DNA of 42,024 nucleotides from Paracoccus versutus (GCF_000763885.1 NZ_JRKO01000049.1:1-42024); one strand, 5' to 3'. Positions 1-7,804 are shown, numbered from the stretch's first letter. The notes: generated by a model from the letters alone, not told the origin. Program-made: numbers and translations.

Positions 1-20
1 TCCCCAGGGGGAGGATGTTT

Positions 21-49
21 GAAGGAGGGGGCTTCCAGCCCCTTCCTTC
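21..49. repeat. hairpin-forming inverted repeat
   Basis: Two 13-nt arms (21-33 and 37-49) are complementary except for one G-T position and are separated by a 3-nt loop, giving a strong stem. It lies beyond the 3' end of the leftward gene ending at 184. There is no T-tract, so a terminator role is only possible. Confidence 0.6.
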
Positions 50-95
50 ATGGGGGTGAGCGCGAGAGGGGGGCGGCCACGCCCCTCTTTCGTCA

Positions 96-128
96 GCGCC
101 GGCGGCCGGTCGATCCGGCCGGCGGCGC
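96..128. repeat. GC-rich palindromic hairpin, possible terminator
   Basis: Arms 96-109 and 115-128 pair at 13 of 14 positions around the loop TCGAT. The core GGCCGGTCGATCCGG (104-118) recurs exactly at 766-780. One copy lies about 55-80 bp past the stop of the 184-504 gene and the other about 100 bp past the stop of ssb, both leftward. This suggests a repeated 3'-end element. No T-tract follows. Confidence 0.5.
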
Positions 129-183
129 TTCGGCTGCCAGCGGCAGGAACGGAAGGCGGCCGGAGCCGCCTCCCGTGGCCAGG

Positions 184-504
184 TCAGTCGCCGGCCAGGC
201 GGCGGATGACGGCACCGACGGGGTGCCAGCCGATATGCGTGCGGCCCTGGGCGACGAGGATGCCGACCGCGGTCGGGTTGGCTTCGATATCCCGGACGGC
301 CTCATCCAGGTCGTCGAACGGTGCCATATTCAGGATCTCGATGGGCCGGCCCTGCGCGTCGATCCCGACCTGGATATAAAGCGGTGCCCACTGCACCTTT
401 TGCAAGGACCGCTCGGCCAGGCGGATGAGGAGGAAGGCAAACCTGCGCTCGCGCCAATACTCCCTGCTGCCGCCGTCGATGCTGGTGATTTCCCGTTCGG
501 TCAT
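184..504 (-). CDS. hypothetical protein, 106 aa
   Basis: I do not recognise a named family. The protein begins MTEREITSIDGGSREYW and has a mixed, soluble composition with no signal peptide or membrane segment. The start is ATG at 502-504, preceded by AAAGGAGACATGCC, a clear ribosome-binding site; the reading frame stays open farther upstream but that part has non-coding composition. It is the downstream member of a leftward accessory set with ssb and a solitary methyltransferase. Small proteins of this kind next to ssb are usual in mobile elements of Rhodobacterales, so a role in element maintenance is an inference only. Confidence 0.7.
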   Translation of the reverse strand: MTEREITSIDGGSREYWRERRFAFLLIRLAERSLQKVQWAPLYIQVGIDAQGRPIEILNMAPFDDLDEAVRDIEANPTAVGILVAQGRTHIGWHPVGAVIRRLAGD

Positions 505-507
505 GGC

Positions 508-716
508 ATGTCTCCTTTTGCGCTCTGACGGGAGGAGGCCGCACCGTCGCCGCAAGGTGTCGGGGATCGCGCAGCGACCGCCCCCGGGCGGCGAGTGGGG
601 GAGCCGATTTCCTGACGACGCCCTTGGGCGGCGGCTGGAAATTGGGGGAACCGCTCGTCCTCGACAGCGCAGCGGCAGGTGCAAACCTCCGGACGACAGA
701 GCGCAAAAGGAGACAT
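508..716. repeat. 20-bp perfect inverted repeat
   Basis: Positions 508-527 and 697-716 are exact reverse complements (20 bp) with a 169-bp spacer. The left arm is the ribosome-binding region of the 184-504 gene. The right arm is therefore an orphan copy of that leader pointing rightward with no gene behind it. Confidence 0.8.
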
Positions 717-840
717 TTAAAACCGGGGGAGGTCTGGAGGGGGTGCCCCCCGCCGGAGGCTTCCCGGCCGGTCGATCCGGACGGGGGAGCCTTCTCTTGC
801 CGACGTGGCCACGAGGCGATCGGCCAGAGACATGGGGAAA

Positions 841-862
841 CCCGGCGGCTGGAACCGCCGGG
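841..862 (-). terminator. probable terminator of ssb
   Basis: An 8-bp perfect stem (CCCGGCGG/CCGCCGGG) with a 6-nt loop starts 16 bp past the ssb stop codon. On the ssb strand it is followed by TTTCCCC, a weak T-run. The same hairpin with one changed pair follows the inverted ssb pseudogene near 1965-1985, so it belonged to the duplicated unit. Confidence 0.55.
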
Positions 863-877
863 CCTCGAGCCTCCCGC

Positions 878-1288
878 TCAGGAGGGGATGTCGTCTTCGT
901 CGATGAACCGGCCCTCGTCCTCGTCGCCGGTCTCGGACGGCTGCGCCCGGCTCAGGAAATCCACCGTCTCGGCGACGATCTCGCAGCCGTAGCGGTCGTT
1001 GCCGTCCGCATCCTGCCACTTCGTGTAGTGGATGCGGCCGCGCACCAGGACTTTCGTGCCGGACTCGCAATATTGCTGGATGGTCCGGCCCAGGCCGTTG
1101 AAGGCGACGACGCGGTGCCATTCCGCGTCCTCGACCCGATAGCCCTTCTCGTCGCGGACGACGCGGCCTTCCGAATAGCGCGGGCGCGAGGTGACCAGCT
1201 TGAAGCGGGTGACATCGGTGCCGCCGCGGGTGGTGCGGGTTTCGGGGGCCTGGCGGATGGCGCCGGCGAGGATGACGATGTTCTGCAT
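878..1288 (-). CDS. ssb: single-stranded DNA-binding protein
   Basis: This is a 136-aa SSB that would bind single-stranded DNA during replication, repair or transfer. The OB-fold covers about residues 1-105, including the segments GYRVEDAEWHRVVAFNGLG and YCESGTKVLVRGRIHYTKWQ typical of bacterial SSB. It is shorter than chromosomal SSBs because the low-complexity linker is nearly absent. The acidic tail ends DEDDIPS; the usual tip is DDDIPF, so the terminal Phe that docks partner proteins is missing. The start is ATG at 1286-1288 with CGGAGAC upstream; a longer in-frame start at 1366 adds residues unlike SSB. Its size and accessory neighbours suggest an element-borne rather than housekeeping copy. 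Confidence 0.93.
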   Translation of the reverse strand: MQNIVILAGAIRQAPETRTTRGGTDVTRFKLVTSRPRYSEGRVVRDEKGYRVEDAEWHRVVAFNGLGRTIQQYCESGTKVLVRGRIHYTKWQDADGNDRYGCEIVAETVDFLSRAQPSETGDEDEGRFIDEDDIPS

Positions 1289-1543
1289 TGTCTGTCTCCG
1301 TTGCTTCTCCGGAGGGACCATTCCCTCCGACGAGACCCGGCCAAGTCCGTCGGGAGGCACCTGCAACTGACGCCCCCTTCGGGCGGCAGCTTGCCCGCAA
1401 GGCTTCGGAGTGGTGCGGGCAGCCGCGCGCCCCGCGCGGCAACACGGTCCGGAGCCTTGGGGGTTGCCGGTGAAAACCGCACGGAGTTAGGGGATCGGAA
1501 AGGCGGAGGGATTGGTGCGTCCGGGGGGCATGACGGGGACGGA

Positions 1544-1961
1544 TCGCAGAACGGCGGCGTTCTCGCCGGTGCCGTCCTGTCCGCATGGCCCCCGGGACCC
1601 GCACCACCCGCAGCGGTGCCGCTTCGCTTCGGCTTGCTGGTCATCCTTGCGTCCGCCGCCGGAAGGCCGGGGCGTTCGGGACGGGAAGGACCGGGCTATC
1701 GGGTCGAGGACGCGGGATGGCATGGCTGCCGTTGCCTCGGCACTGGGCCGGATCGTCCGGCAATATTGCGGGGCCGGCAGGACGCTGGCCGCATCGCGGC
1801 GGGCATCGACTGCACGGAATGGCAGGATGCGGAAGGCGGGGACCGTTATGGCAGCGGGGTCGGCGGCGGGGTGGATTTCCGTGCCGGGCGTGCTGGCCGG
1901 GACCGATGGGGGCGAGGGCCGGTTCGTCGGCGACGATGACATCCTTCTTGCGCGGGGCTAG
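1544..1961 (+). pseudogene. decayed inverted copy of ssb
   Basis: Read rightward, this stretch matches the neighbouring ssb over its whole length, but the match moves among all three frames. It begins at QNGGVLAGAV, shifts to PGTRTTRSGAA, shifts to GYRVEDAGWHG, then ALGRIVRQYCGAGRTL, then TEWQDAEGGDRYGS, and ends GGEGRFVGDDDI. The ATG has become TCG. Nucleotide similarity extends upstream to about 1504 (the leader) and past the stop to about 1995 (the terminator hairpin), so the duplicated unit is about 490 bp. The two copies form an imperfect inverted repeat with roughly 175 bp between them. It cannot encode an SSB. Confidence 0.88.
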
Positions 1962-2115
1962 CGGCCCGGTGGTTCCAGCCGCCGGGTTTCCCATGGACGA
2001 GAAAGATCGCGGGCATCGGAAGCAGGTCGCGCGGTCAGATTGCCCGTCGGCGCCGGAGGGTCGGCGGGGTCGAAACAATGCCTGCCACGAATGGCGGTTC
2101 AGGGCGATCCCTGCT

Positions 2116-3033
2116 TCATCGCCTGTCGCGCATGCTGACGGCGATGCCGCCCATGATCGCGGCGGCCCCCAGCAGGTGATAGAGATGCAGGCTTTCATCC
2201 ATAAACAGCACGGCAAGGATCACGCCGAACACCGGGATCAGGTGGATCGAAAGCCCCGCCCGCGCCACGCCCACCCTCGCCACGGCCATGTTGTAGAGCA
2301 GATAGGCGCCGACCGAGGGGAAGATGCCGAGATAGGCCAGCGCCGCCACGCTGGCGCCGGTCCAGATCGGCGCCGGGCCATGCGCATGTTCCCACAGCCA
2401 GACCGGCAGGAGGGCGATCAGCCCGACGGTGATCTGCGCGCCCATCAGGCCGATGCGGTCGATCCCGGCGGGAAAGCCGCGCAGCCAGACCGTATAGAAT
2501 GCCCATGAGATCATGCCGCCGAAGACGATCAGATCGCCCCGCGACAGGTCCAGCGCCAGCAGCCGCTCGGGCACGCCTTGGGTCAGGATCGTCAGCACCC
2601 CGGCGAAGGACAGCAGGATCGCGGCGATCTGCCTGCCTCCGATCCGCTGCCGGAAGGTGATCGCAGCCACCAGCAGGATCAGCAGCGGGATGAGCGAGTT
2701 CAGCAGCAGCCCGTTCGAGGCCGTGGTGGTCCGCAAGCCGACATAGATGAAGGCGTTGAACGCCACGATCCCGGTCAGCGAGACGGCGACGAGCCGCAGC
2801 CAGTGCCGACGGTAGAGATGGAAATCCCGGCGCATCGGTGCGATGGCAAAAGGCAGAAGGATCAGGAGCGCGATGATCCAGCGTCCGGTCAGCAGGGTGA
2901 AGGGCGGCACCATATCGCGCATCATGCGCCCGACAAGGAAATTGCCTGCCCAGAACAGCGGCGGCGGCAACAGCAGAAGCAGCCAGATCCAGCGGAAACG
3001 CTCCTGTTCGGCCTGTTCGACGGTCGTGGCCAT
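2116..3033 (-). CDS. EamA/DMT-family transporter
   Basis: This is a 305-aa inner-membrane permease of the drug/metabolite transporter superfamily, close to the usual length of about 300 aa. Around ten hydrophobic segments are visible, starting with WIWLLLLLPPPLFWAGNFLVG, arranged as two EamA repeats: the first at about residues 20-150, the second at about 165-295. Features typical of the family are FWAGNFLVGR in helix 1, NAFIYVGLRTTTASNGLLL, and PVFGVILAVLFMDESL in the second repeat. The start chosen is ATG at 3031-3033 because the upstream in-frame extension lacks coding character. The substrate cannot be told. It sits inside an otherwise element-like gene set. Confidence 0.9.
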   Translation of the reverse strand: MATTVEQAEQERFRWIWLLLLLPPPLFWAGNFLVGRMMRDMVPPFTLLTGRWIIALLILLPFAIAPMRRDFHLYRRHWLRLVAVSLTGIVAFNAFIYVGLRTTTASNGLLLNSLIPLLILLVAAITFRQRIGGRQIAAILLSFAGVLTILTQGVPERLLALDLSRGDLIVFGGMISWAFYTVWLRGFPAGIDRIGLMGAQITVGLIALLPVWLWEHAHGPAPIWTGASVAALAYLGIFPSVGAYLLYNMAVARVGVARAGLSIHLIPVFGVILAVLFMDESLHLYHLLGAAAIMGGIAVSMRDRR

Positions 3034-3497
3034 CAGCGCAGCAACCACGCGCCGACCGATGCGGGCAGCCGATCGGCGACCCGCAGGCCTTTGGCATCGC
3101 ATCCCCGGGACAGCGAGGTGGCCTCGGCCTTTTGCGAAAGCGCGCTGAACCGGAGGCGTTTCTTGTACATCGGTCGGACCCTTCTGAAGCGGGGCCTCGA
3201 TAGCGCGCGCGGCATCCCCGGGAAACCTCAAAACAAGCGGCATCACCCTTTCCCGCCTCCGGCATGATCCGGACGGGCTCCGATATGGGTGGTCTCCGCC
3301 CGTCCGGATCATGCCGCGTCGTTCGCGCTGCCGCATCAGCCATGGGCGCACCTGCCGATATCTTCGCCTTGCCTTCGCGAGCCGGGCCATGCCCGGCGAG
3401 CGCGATTTTGTTTGGTGCCTTTCCCATGCGCCGCGCACGCGCGACGGCCGCCGATCCGATGGACCGGCGGCCGTGGTGTTGCGGGTGATCGTCCGAC
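3034..3497. other. 464-bp intergenic region upstream of the EamA gene
   Basis: No credible gene is seen. Open frames here have non-coding composition. The notable content is the large perfect inverted repeat at 3260-3316, about 230 bp upstream of the EamA start. I could not match the region to a riboswitch class I know. Confidence 0.55.
3260..3316. repeat. 19-bp perfect inverted repeat (strong hairpin)
   Basis: Arms 3260-3278 and 3298-3316 are exact reverse complements with a 19-nt spacer. The arm core is GGCATGATCCGGACGGGC. No T-tract follows on either side. It could be a protein-binding dyad, a transcript-end structure for the gene ending at 3498, or a leader structure of the EamA gene. 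Confidence 0.85.
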
Positions 3498-3788
3498 CTA
3501 TGGCCGCAGCGGGCGCCAAGGTTCATCCGTCCCGGCCGGGCGCCAGGTCAACCGGCGGCACCGGAACGTGGCCCAGGCGTAAAGCAGCGGCTCCATGCCG
3601 TGCCACCAGTCGGCCGCGATGTCGCCGCAACGGCCCTCGAACAGCAGCCTGCCGCGCGCGGTGTAAAGCCGGAACTCCACCGGCAGAGCGTCGCCGTCTT
3701 CGGGCTTGCCGTGGGCGGGGACTCCGTCGGCGTCCTCGCCCAATCCAATGCAACCGCCGTGATGGTCCTTCGTGACAATCCAGCGCAT
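3498..3788 (-). CDS. hypothetical protein, 96 aa
   Basis: A small soluble protein beginning MRWIVTKDHHGGCIG, with a Trp-rich C-terminal half (ADWWHGME, AWATFRC, LTWRPAG). I do not recognise a characterised family. The start, ATG at 3786-3788, has AAAGGATTTCGAC before it, a good ribosome-binding site. It lies 69 bp downstream of the methyltransferase on the same strand and could share its transcript. It is probably an accessory protein of the same element; the function is unknown. Confidence 0.75.
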   Translation of the reverse strand: MRWIVTKDHHGGCIGLGEDADGVPAHGKPEDGDALPVEFRLYTARGRLLFEGRCGDIAADWWHGMEPLLYAWATFRCRRLTWRPAGTDEPWRPLRP

Positions 3789-3857
3789 GTCGAAATCCTT
3801 TCCGTAAAGCTGTGGGGTGTGGCGCCCGCCGCGGGGGCCGGCGCCAAGTGACGCGGC

Positions 3858-4535
3858 CTATGCCGCCGCCTTCCGGTCCCGCTCTTGCAGGGCCGCCATC
3901 CGCTTTCCGGCAGTCTGGTAATGCGCCAGGTCCAGCTCCACCCCCAGCCAGTCGCGGCCCAAAAGATGCGCCGCCGCCAGGGTCGAGCCGCTGCCACTGA
4001 ACGGGTCCAGCACCAGATCGCCGGGTTTCGTGAACGCGCCGATCAGCCTGCGCAGCGCCGCCACCGGCTTCTGCGTCGGGTGCAGCTTGTTGCCGGTATA
4101 GGGGAAATCCAGCACATCGGGCACAGGGCTAGCCGGCAATTCGGGATCGCCCTTCGCCAGCAGATAAGCCTGCTCGTGCTCATAGCGCAGGAACCGCGCC
4201 GAGGAGGCGTAACGCTTGCGGAACACCAGATGCCCGACGATGCGGAAACCCGCCGCCTTCCATGCCTCCACGAACAAATCGACCTTGTTCCAGCCGTAGA
4301 AGCTGACGCAGAAACCGCCCTGCTTCAGAACCCGGTGCATCTGGGCGAAGGCCGGGCGCAGCCAGCGGGCGTTGTCGTCATTGGCGACGGTGCGGCCCTG
4401 CCGGTCGCGGAAGCGGGTGACATAGGGCGGATCGGTCAGGATGAAGTCCACCAAGCCGGTGCCGAACGCCTGCATCGCCAGGGTGCAATCGGCATTGATG
4501 ACGAGGTTGCGGGGGGGGCTGGTCTTGCCAGTCAT
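3858..4535 (-). CDS. beta-class DNA N6-adenine/N4-cytosine methyltransferase
   Basis: A 225-aa site-specific DNA methyltransferase that would transfer methyl groups from S-adenosylmethionine to an exocyclic amino group. The catalytic motif IV, TDPPY, is at residues 34-38, and the SAM-binding motif I, DPFSGSGS, is at 177-184. Motif IV before motif I is the beta-class order, as in CcrM. The family hallmark LHPTQKPVAAL precedes motif I. It lacks the C-terminal extension of CcrM and has only a short region for target recognition. No restriction nuclease is adjacent, so it looks solitary, as in many plasmids and prophages. The start ATG at 4533-4535 has AAAGGACAG upstream. The target sequence cannot be read from the gene. 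Confidence 0.92.
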   Translation of the reverse strand: MTGKTSPPRNLVINADCTLAMQAFGTGLVDFILTDPPYVTRFRDRQGRTVANDDNARWLRPAFAQMHRVLKQGGFCVSFYGWNKVDLFVEAWKAAGFRIVGHLVFRKRYASSARFLRYEHEQAYLLAKGDPELPASPVPDVLDFPYTGNKLHPTQKPVAALRRLIGAFTKPGDLVLDPFSGSGSTLAAAHLLGRDWLGVELDLAHYQTAGKRMAALQERDRKAAA

Positions 4536-4854
4536 GTCTCTGTCCTTTCGGGTTGGGGTTCAGGGCAGCGAAGCGCCTGCTCCTGAACCCTTGCCCGTCG
4601 GCGAGACCGGGGGTGTAAGGCGCAAGAGAAGTCTTTGGCACCGTGGAATAATTGGAGGGGACCCGCTTGCGGGGAGGAGGCCGTTTATGCCGCGAAAGGC
4701 CGAAGAGTTTTCTTGCGGCGCGCCTGGGGCAGCGCCCCAAGCCCTTCACCTCAGAACAAATGGCTTATTGCATTATTCTTCTTTCGACCCTTGCCCTGTC
4801 TTCGGGAGTGATCGGAAGGATCGCATGACTGCGGTATGGCCGTAACGACCGGGA
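4536..4854. other. intergenic region with small hairpin
   Basis: No gene is seen. A 6-bp stem with a 3-nt loop (TGGGGC-AGC-GCCCCA) lies at 4725-4739, downstream of the leftward membrane-protein gene. It has no T-tract. The stretch must also hold the promoter of the methyltransferase operon, which I could not place with confidence. Confidence 0.45.
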
Positions 4855-5271
4855 TCAGGCCTGCGGCGCCAGTTCTCCGAACCCATTCAGATTGATCAGC
4901 GCGGCGATGCCGGTGATCAATCCGGCGGTGCCGCAAAGCAGTTTCAGCGCGATGGCGGATTCGATGGCGGTATGGGTGACGCCATGGACGACGGCATATC
5001 CGGCGATCATCGCCGGGATCACGAAGACGGCCCGCGCCAGCAGGCCAAGGATCGGGTTCCTCGCCTTGAACAGCGCCAGAAGCACCAGCCCGACCGACAG
5101 CAGCGCGGCGGTTGCTGCCGCAAGGACCGAGAGCAGGAACCCGGCCTCGGTCGCGTGGATGAAACGGAAGGTCTCGACCGCGACCATCACCGGCAGGGCC
5201 CAGGTGGCGAGATACCAGGCGATGACGCAAAGCGCGGCAGTGAGCATGACGGCAAGCAGGATCAGGATCAT
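4855..5271 (-). CDS. small integral membrane protein, 138 aa
   Basis: Hydrophobic protein with about four membrane-spanning segments: residues about 1-25 (MILILLAVMLTAALCVIAWY), 45-68 (FLLSVLAAATAALLSVGLVLLALF), 75-95 (ILGLLARAVFVIPAMIAGYAV) and 105-128 (IALKLLCGTAGLITGIAALI). I do not recognise the family, and no catalytic motif is seen. The start is ATG at 5269-5271. It stands alone, with a 320-bp gap after it and a 360-bp gap before it. The length, segment pattern and codon use support a real gene. Confidence 0.72.
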   Translation of the reverse strand: MILILLAVMLTAALCVIAWYLATWALPVMVAVETFRFIHATEAGFLLSVLAAATAALLSVGLVLLALFKARNPILGLLARAVFVIPAMIAGYAVVHGVTHTAIESAIALKLLCGTAGLITGIAALINLNGFGELAPQA

Positions 5272-5630
5272 GGAAGCCTCCGGATCAAGGGGATCGGGGA
5301 TCGTTCACGACAGGCTGCCAGAAGGTGATACGCTCCGCCTGCGACCAGGGTTCACTACGCCGTTGCTGCGAAAAACAGCATTCCCAACACCCTGCGATGG
5401 GTCAAGCGAACGGGCGGAAGACCGGACAGATGATGCGGATAGATGCCGAGAGCGCCCGGCGGCCGGCTATACACTGCCGGGGGACGGCCCAAACTCCCCT
5501 GTGATCAGTGCGTTGGCAAGGGACGCGTCGTAAAAATGACACGCGGGGGCGAACCTCGGATTCCGGCGGCTTCCCCGGCTCGCCCTCCGGGGATATGCGG
5601 CGAACAGGCATCGCTCGCGGAGACACTGAC
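5272..5630. other. divergent promoter region
   Basis: This stretch separates the leftward membrane-protein gene from the rightward outer-membrane protein gene and should hold both promoters. I see no gene, strong dyad or RNA in it. The open frame running in from 5508 has composition unlike its downstream part. Confidence 0.4.
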
Positions 5631-6203
5631 TTGAAAATCGCCGTTTACGCCCTTGCGGCTTCTTTCCTGGCCGGCGCCTCGTTCGCCGGTGGCTTCGCCG
5701 CTCCGGTCGGGCCGGCTGATGTCGCGCCAGCCGCCGCCGAGACCGACTGGACGGGCTTCTATGCCGGCCTGCATTATGGCCAGGGCGAATTCACCGCATC
5801 GCGCGGCCGGGCGAGCGCCGATCTGGGCGACATCGACGCCTTTGGTGTGCATCTGGGCTATCTGCGCGACATGGGCCGGTTCGTGCTGGGCGGTGAGCTG
5901 GACTACAACAATGTCGACCTGCAGAACGGGACGGCCGGCAGCAGCGACATGTGGCGGCTGCGTGGCCGCGCGGGCTACGACATGGGGCGGTTCCAGCCCT
6001 ATCTGACGCTTGGCGTGGCGCGGCTGTCGGATTCCGGCGAATCGGAAACCGGGGTGACCTGGGGCTTCGGCGGCGATTATCTGGTGAACGACACTGTTTC
6101 GCTTGGCCTGGAATACAGCCGGTCGAGTTTCCAGAACGTGGTGGATACCGACATCGACCTGGACGCCGACCTGCTGCAGGTCCGTGCGTCCTATCGGTTC
6201 TGA
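5631..6203 (+). CDS. outer-membrane beta-barrel protein
   Basis: A 190-aa secreted protein of the small porin-like/OmpA-barrel type. A signal peptide is visible at the N-terminus (KIAVYALAASFLAGASFAGG), followed by DWTGFYAGLHYGQ, a common first strand of these barrels. Alternating polar/hydrophobic strands follow, and the protein ends LQVRASYRF with the C-terminal aromatic residue recognised by the BAM machinery. About eight strands fit the length. I chose the TTG at 5631-5633 because it begins the signal peptide directly and follows GCGGAGACACTGAC. An ATG at 5595 is an alternative but would put 12 charged residues before the signal. The gene is convergent with the next one, 25 bp away. Confidence 0.85.
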   Translation: MKIAVYALAASFLAGASFAGGFAAPVGPADVAPAAAETDWTGFYAGLHYGQGEFTASRGRASADLGDIDAFGVHLGYLRDMGRFVLGGELDYNNVDLQNGTAGSSDMWRLRGRAGYDMGRFQPYLTLGVARLSDSGESETGVTWGFGGDYLVNDTVSLGLEYSRSSFQNVVDTDIDLDADLLQVRASYRF

Positions 6204-6228
6204 AGGACCGCGTGCAGGCGATCCCCGA

Positions 6229-6771
6229 TCAGGCGATGCGCAGGTTCTTCGCGACGAAATCGGCCCGCGCCTCGATTCCCGCCAGCGGCAGTTCGACGAT
6301 CCGGTAGCCAAGCCGAGTATAAGTCTCGGCCATGATCCTGCCGGTCGCCTCGGCTTCCAGACTGTCCTGCTTGCGCTCCGTATCCTGCGTGAAGATATCC
6401 TCCCAATAGGGCGCGAGAAAGACATGCCTGTTATAGGGACATAGCTTCGCCGCCGCCTCGACATGGGCAGGAACGGGCAGACCGCAAAGCGTGAGATAGC
6501 CGATAACATCGGGAATGCCACGATCCATGATGACGATATCCGTCATCGCCGCGGCCTCGTGCCAGGACCGCATTTCCCAACTCAGCATGAGTTCGGCGAA
6601 GGCCGCCCGGTCCGCCCAAGGCAGGGCCGATCCGCCGATCCTGACCTGATCCTGTATGATAGCACGACCGGCCTCCGGCATGCTGCGATAGCCCCGCCAG
6701 ATGAGCGCCTCGATCAGGCTGCTCTTGCCCGAGCCGGGACCACCGGTCACGACGAATATATGATCGTTCAT
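6229..6771 (-). CDS. AAA family NTPase (AAA_28-like), copy 1
   Basis: A 180-aa P-loop protein. Walker A GGPGSGKSS is at residues 10-18 near the N-terminus, and a Walker B-like VIMDRG follows at about 80-85. The conserved segments EAGRAIIQDQ and PYWEDIF match single-domain AAA_28 NTPases, which resemble small nucleoside or metabolite kinases. The substrate is unknown. A second copy lies at 28155-28697; by eye they are about 80 percent identical over their full length, and both have a GAGGA ribosome-binding site in a similar leader. The start is ATG at 6769-6771. No partner gene is adjacent. Confidence 0.88.
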   Translation of the reverse strand: MNDHIFVVTGGPGSGKSSLIEALIWRGYRSMPEAGRAIIQDQVRIGGSALPWADRAAFAELMLSWEMRSWHEAAAMTDIVIMDRGIPDVIGYLTLCGLPVPAHVEAAAKLCPYNRHVFLAPYWEDIFTQDTERKQDSLEAEATGRIMAETYTRLGYRIVELPLAGIEARADFVAKNLRIA

Positions 6772-6981
6772 GCGTCTTCCTCAAACTGGCGTCGTCATTG
6801 GCGCAGGGACAAGATGGCCGAAACCAGACCAGCGCCATGACCTAGCTCAGGCTGCATGACCAATACTGAGCCGAACAGGGGGACCGGGGCGGGCGATCAA
6901 CCCCCGGCGCTTCGGATGATATCAGGCCACTGTCCCGACGATGGGCTGGCGCCGAGGATTCCTCCGATCCCGGCCAGGATG

Positions 6982-7791
6982 TTACGCGTCCCCTGCCTTC
7001 TCGATGGTTTCCCGCAGCCATTCGCGCCATCGCGGCTGGCTCGCCGCAGCGCGTTCCCCGGCGTCCTCGCCATAGAACCAGAAGCTCATGCTGGCATTCG
7101 TCGTCCCGCCCATGCCATAGGTCCCGATCAGCGCGATGCCGGGCGCGGGCTGCTCCAGCCGCAGCAGGACGTAGCGCTGGCTGTCGCCCTGCTCGATATA
7201 TTCGACGGTGCCGGACAGGGACTCGGGCGCTTGGAGGGCAAATGTCTCGCCGGTATCCGTGCCGGCAAGCCCGAGCCCATGGGTCAGCCGCTTCCAGACC
7301 GCCAGCTGGGGCGCCTCGACGCTCGCCATGGCAAAACCCACAGCCGCCTGCATCCCGGCGAAATGCGCAAGGTAGAGCCGCAGCACCTGGAAGAAGCCGG
7401 GCCAGCCGCCCTCGAATCCCTCCATCTGGTCGTCCCAGTCGTCGGTCGAGGCGAACAGCGAATGGACCATGCGGATGACGCAGCGGCTGCCCGATCTGGC
7501 CGTCACGGTGATCTCGGTGGCCAGCGGCGGCGCCCCCTCGGCCCAGTCGCGCTCGACATAGCCGAAGCGCGAGGGCGGCTCCCATATCGTCACTTCGCCG
7601 GTGGATTCCCCGTTCTCGCCCATGTCGAAGCGCAGCGCCCCGCCGACATGTTCGTCGATCGTGGCCGGGGTGAACCAGGCGGTATTGCCCGGCCCGGTGG
7701 CGATCGCCTGCCAGACCTGTTCGGGCGTGCCGGGCACCAGCAATTCCATCTCGACCCAGCGCTTGCCGCTGTCGTCCTTCTTGACGGGCAT
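6982..7791 (-). CDS. SRPBCC (AHSA1-like) domain protein
   Basis: A 269-aa cytoplasmic protein with an activator-of-Hsp90-like START/SRPBCC fold at about residues 8-150. The family's opening pattern is clear: VEMELLVPGTPEQVWQAIATGPGNTAWFTPATIDEHVGG. The fold makes a hydrophobic ligand pocket; no ligand can be named. The C-terminal third (about 170-260) may be a second, degenerate domain. Its start, ATG at 7789-7791 with AAAGGATATCCC before it, lies 13 bp downstream of an ArsR-family gene. ArsR plus AHSA1 is a recurrent two-gene unit in which the regulator controls both. Confidence 0.88.
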   Translation of the reverse strand: MPVKKDDSGKRWVEMELLVPGTPEQVWQAIATGPGNTAWFTPATIDEHVGGALRFDMGENGESTGEVTIWEPPSRFGYVERDWAEGAPPLATEITVTARSGSRCVIRMVHSLFASTDDWDDQMEGFEGGWPGFFQVLRLYLAHFAGMQAAVGFAMASVEAPQLAVWKRLTHGLGLAGTDTGETFALQAPESLSGTVEYIEQGDSQRYVLLRLEQPAPGIALIGTYGMGGTTNASMSFWFYGEDAGERAAASQPRWREWLRETIEKAGDA

Positions 7792-7804
7792 GAGGGATAT
7801 CCTT

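Larger units (their letters stand above)
505..877. other. intergenic region with repeats, no gene
   Basis: No credible coding sequence is seen. The stretch holds the 20-bp inverted repeat, a GC-rich self-complementary block near 735-760, a second copy of the 15-bp motif at 766-780 and the hairpin behind ssb. Confidence 0.6.

Noticed and set aside
425..1939. Long rightward open frame of 504 codons across the ssb region
   Set aside because: It is antisense to ssb and the 106-aa gene and crosses the ssb pseudogene; its composition is Arg/Gly/Ala-rich noise from GC-rich DNA.
1487..1942. 151-codon leftward frame
   Set aside because: It is the antisense reading of the decayed inverted ssb copy and has no protein-like pattern.
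3030..3500. Riboswitch before the EamA gene
   Set aside because: The hairpin is real, but I found no conserved core of TPP, FMN, cobalamin, SAM or guanidine classes.
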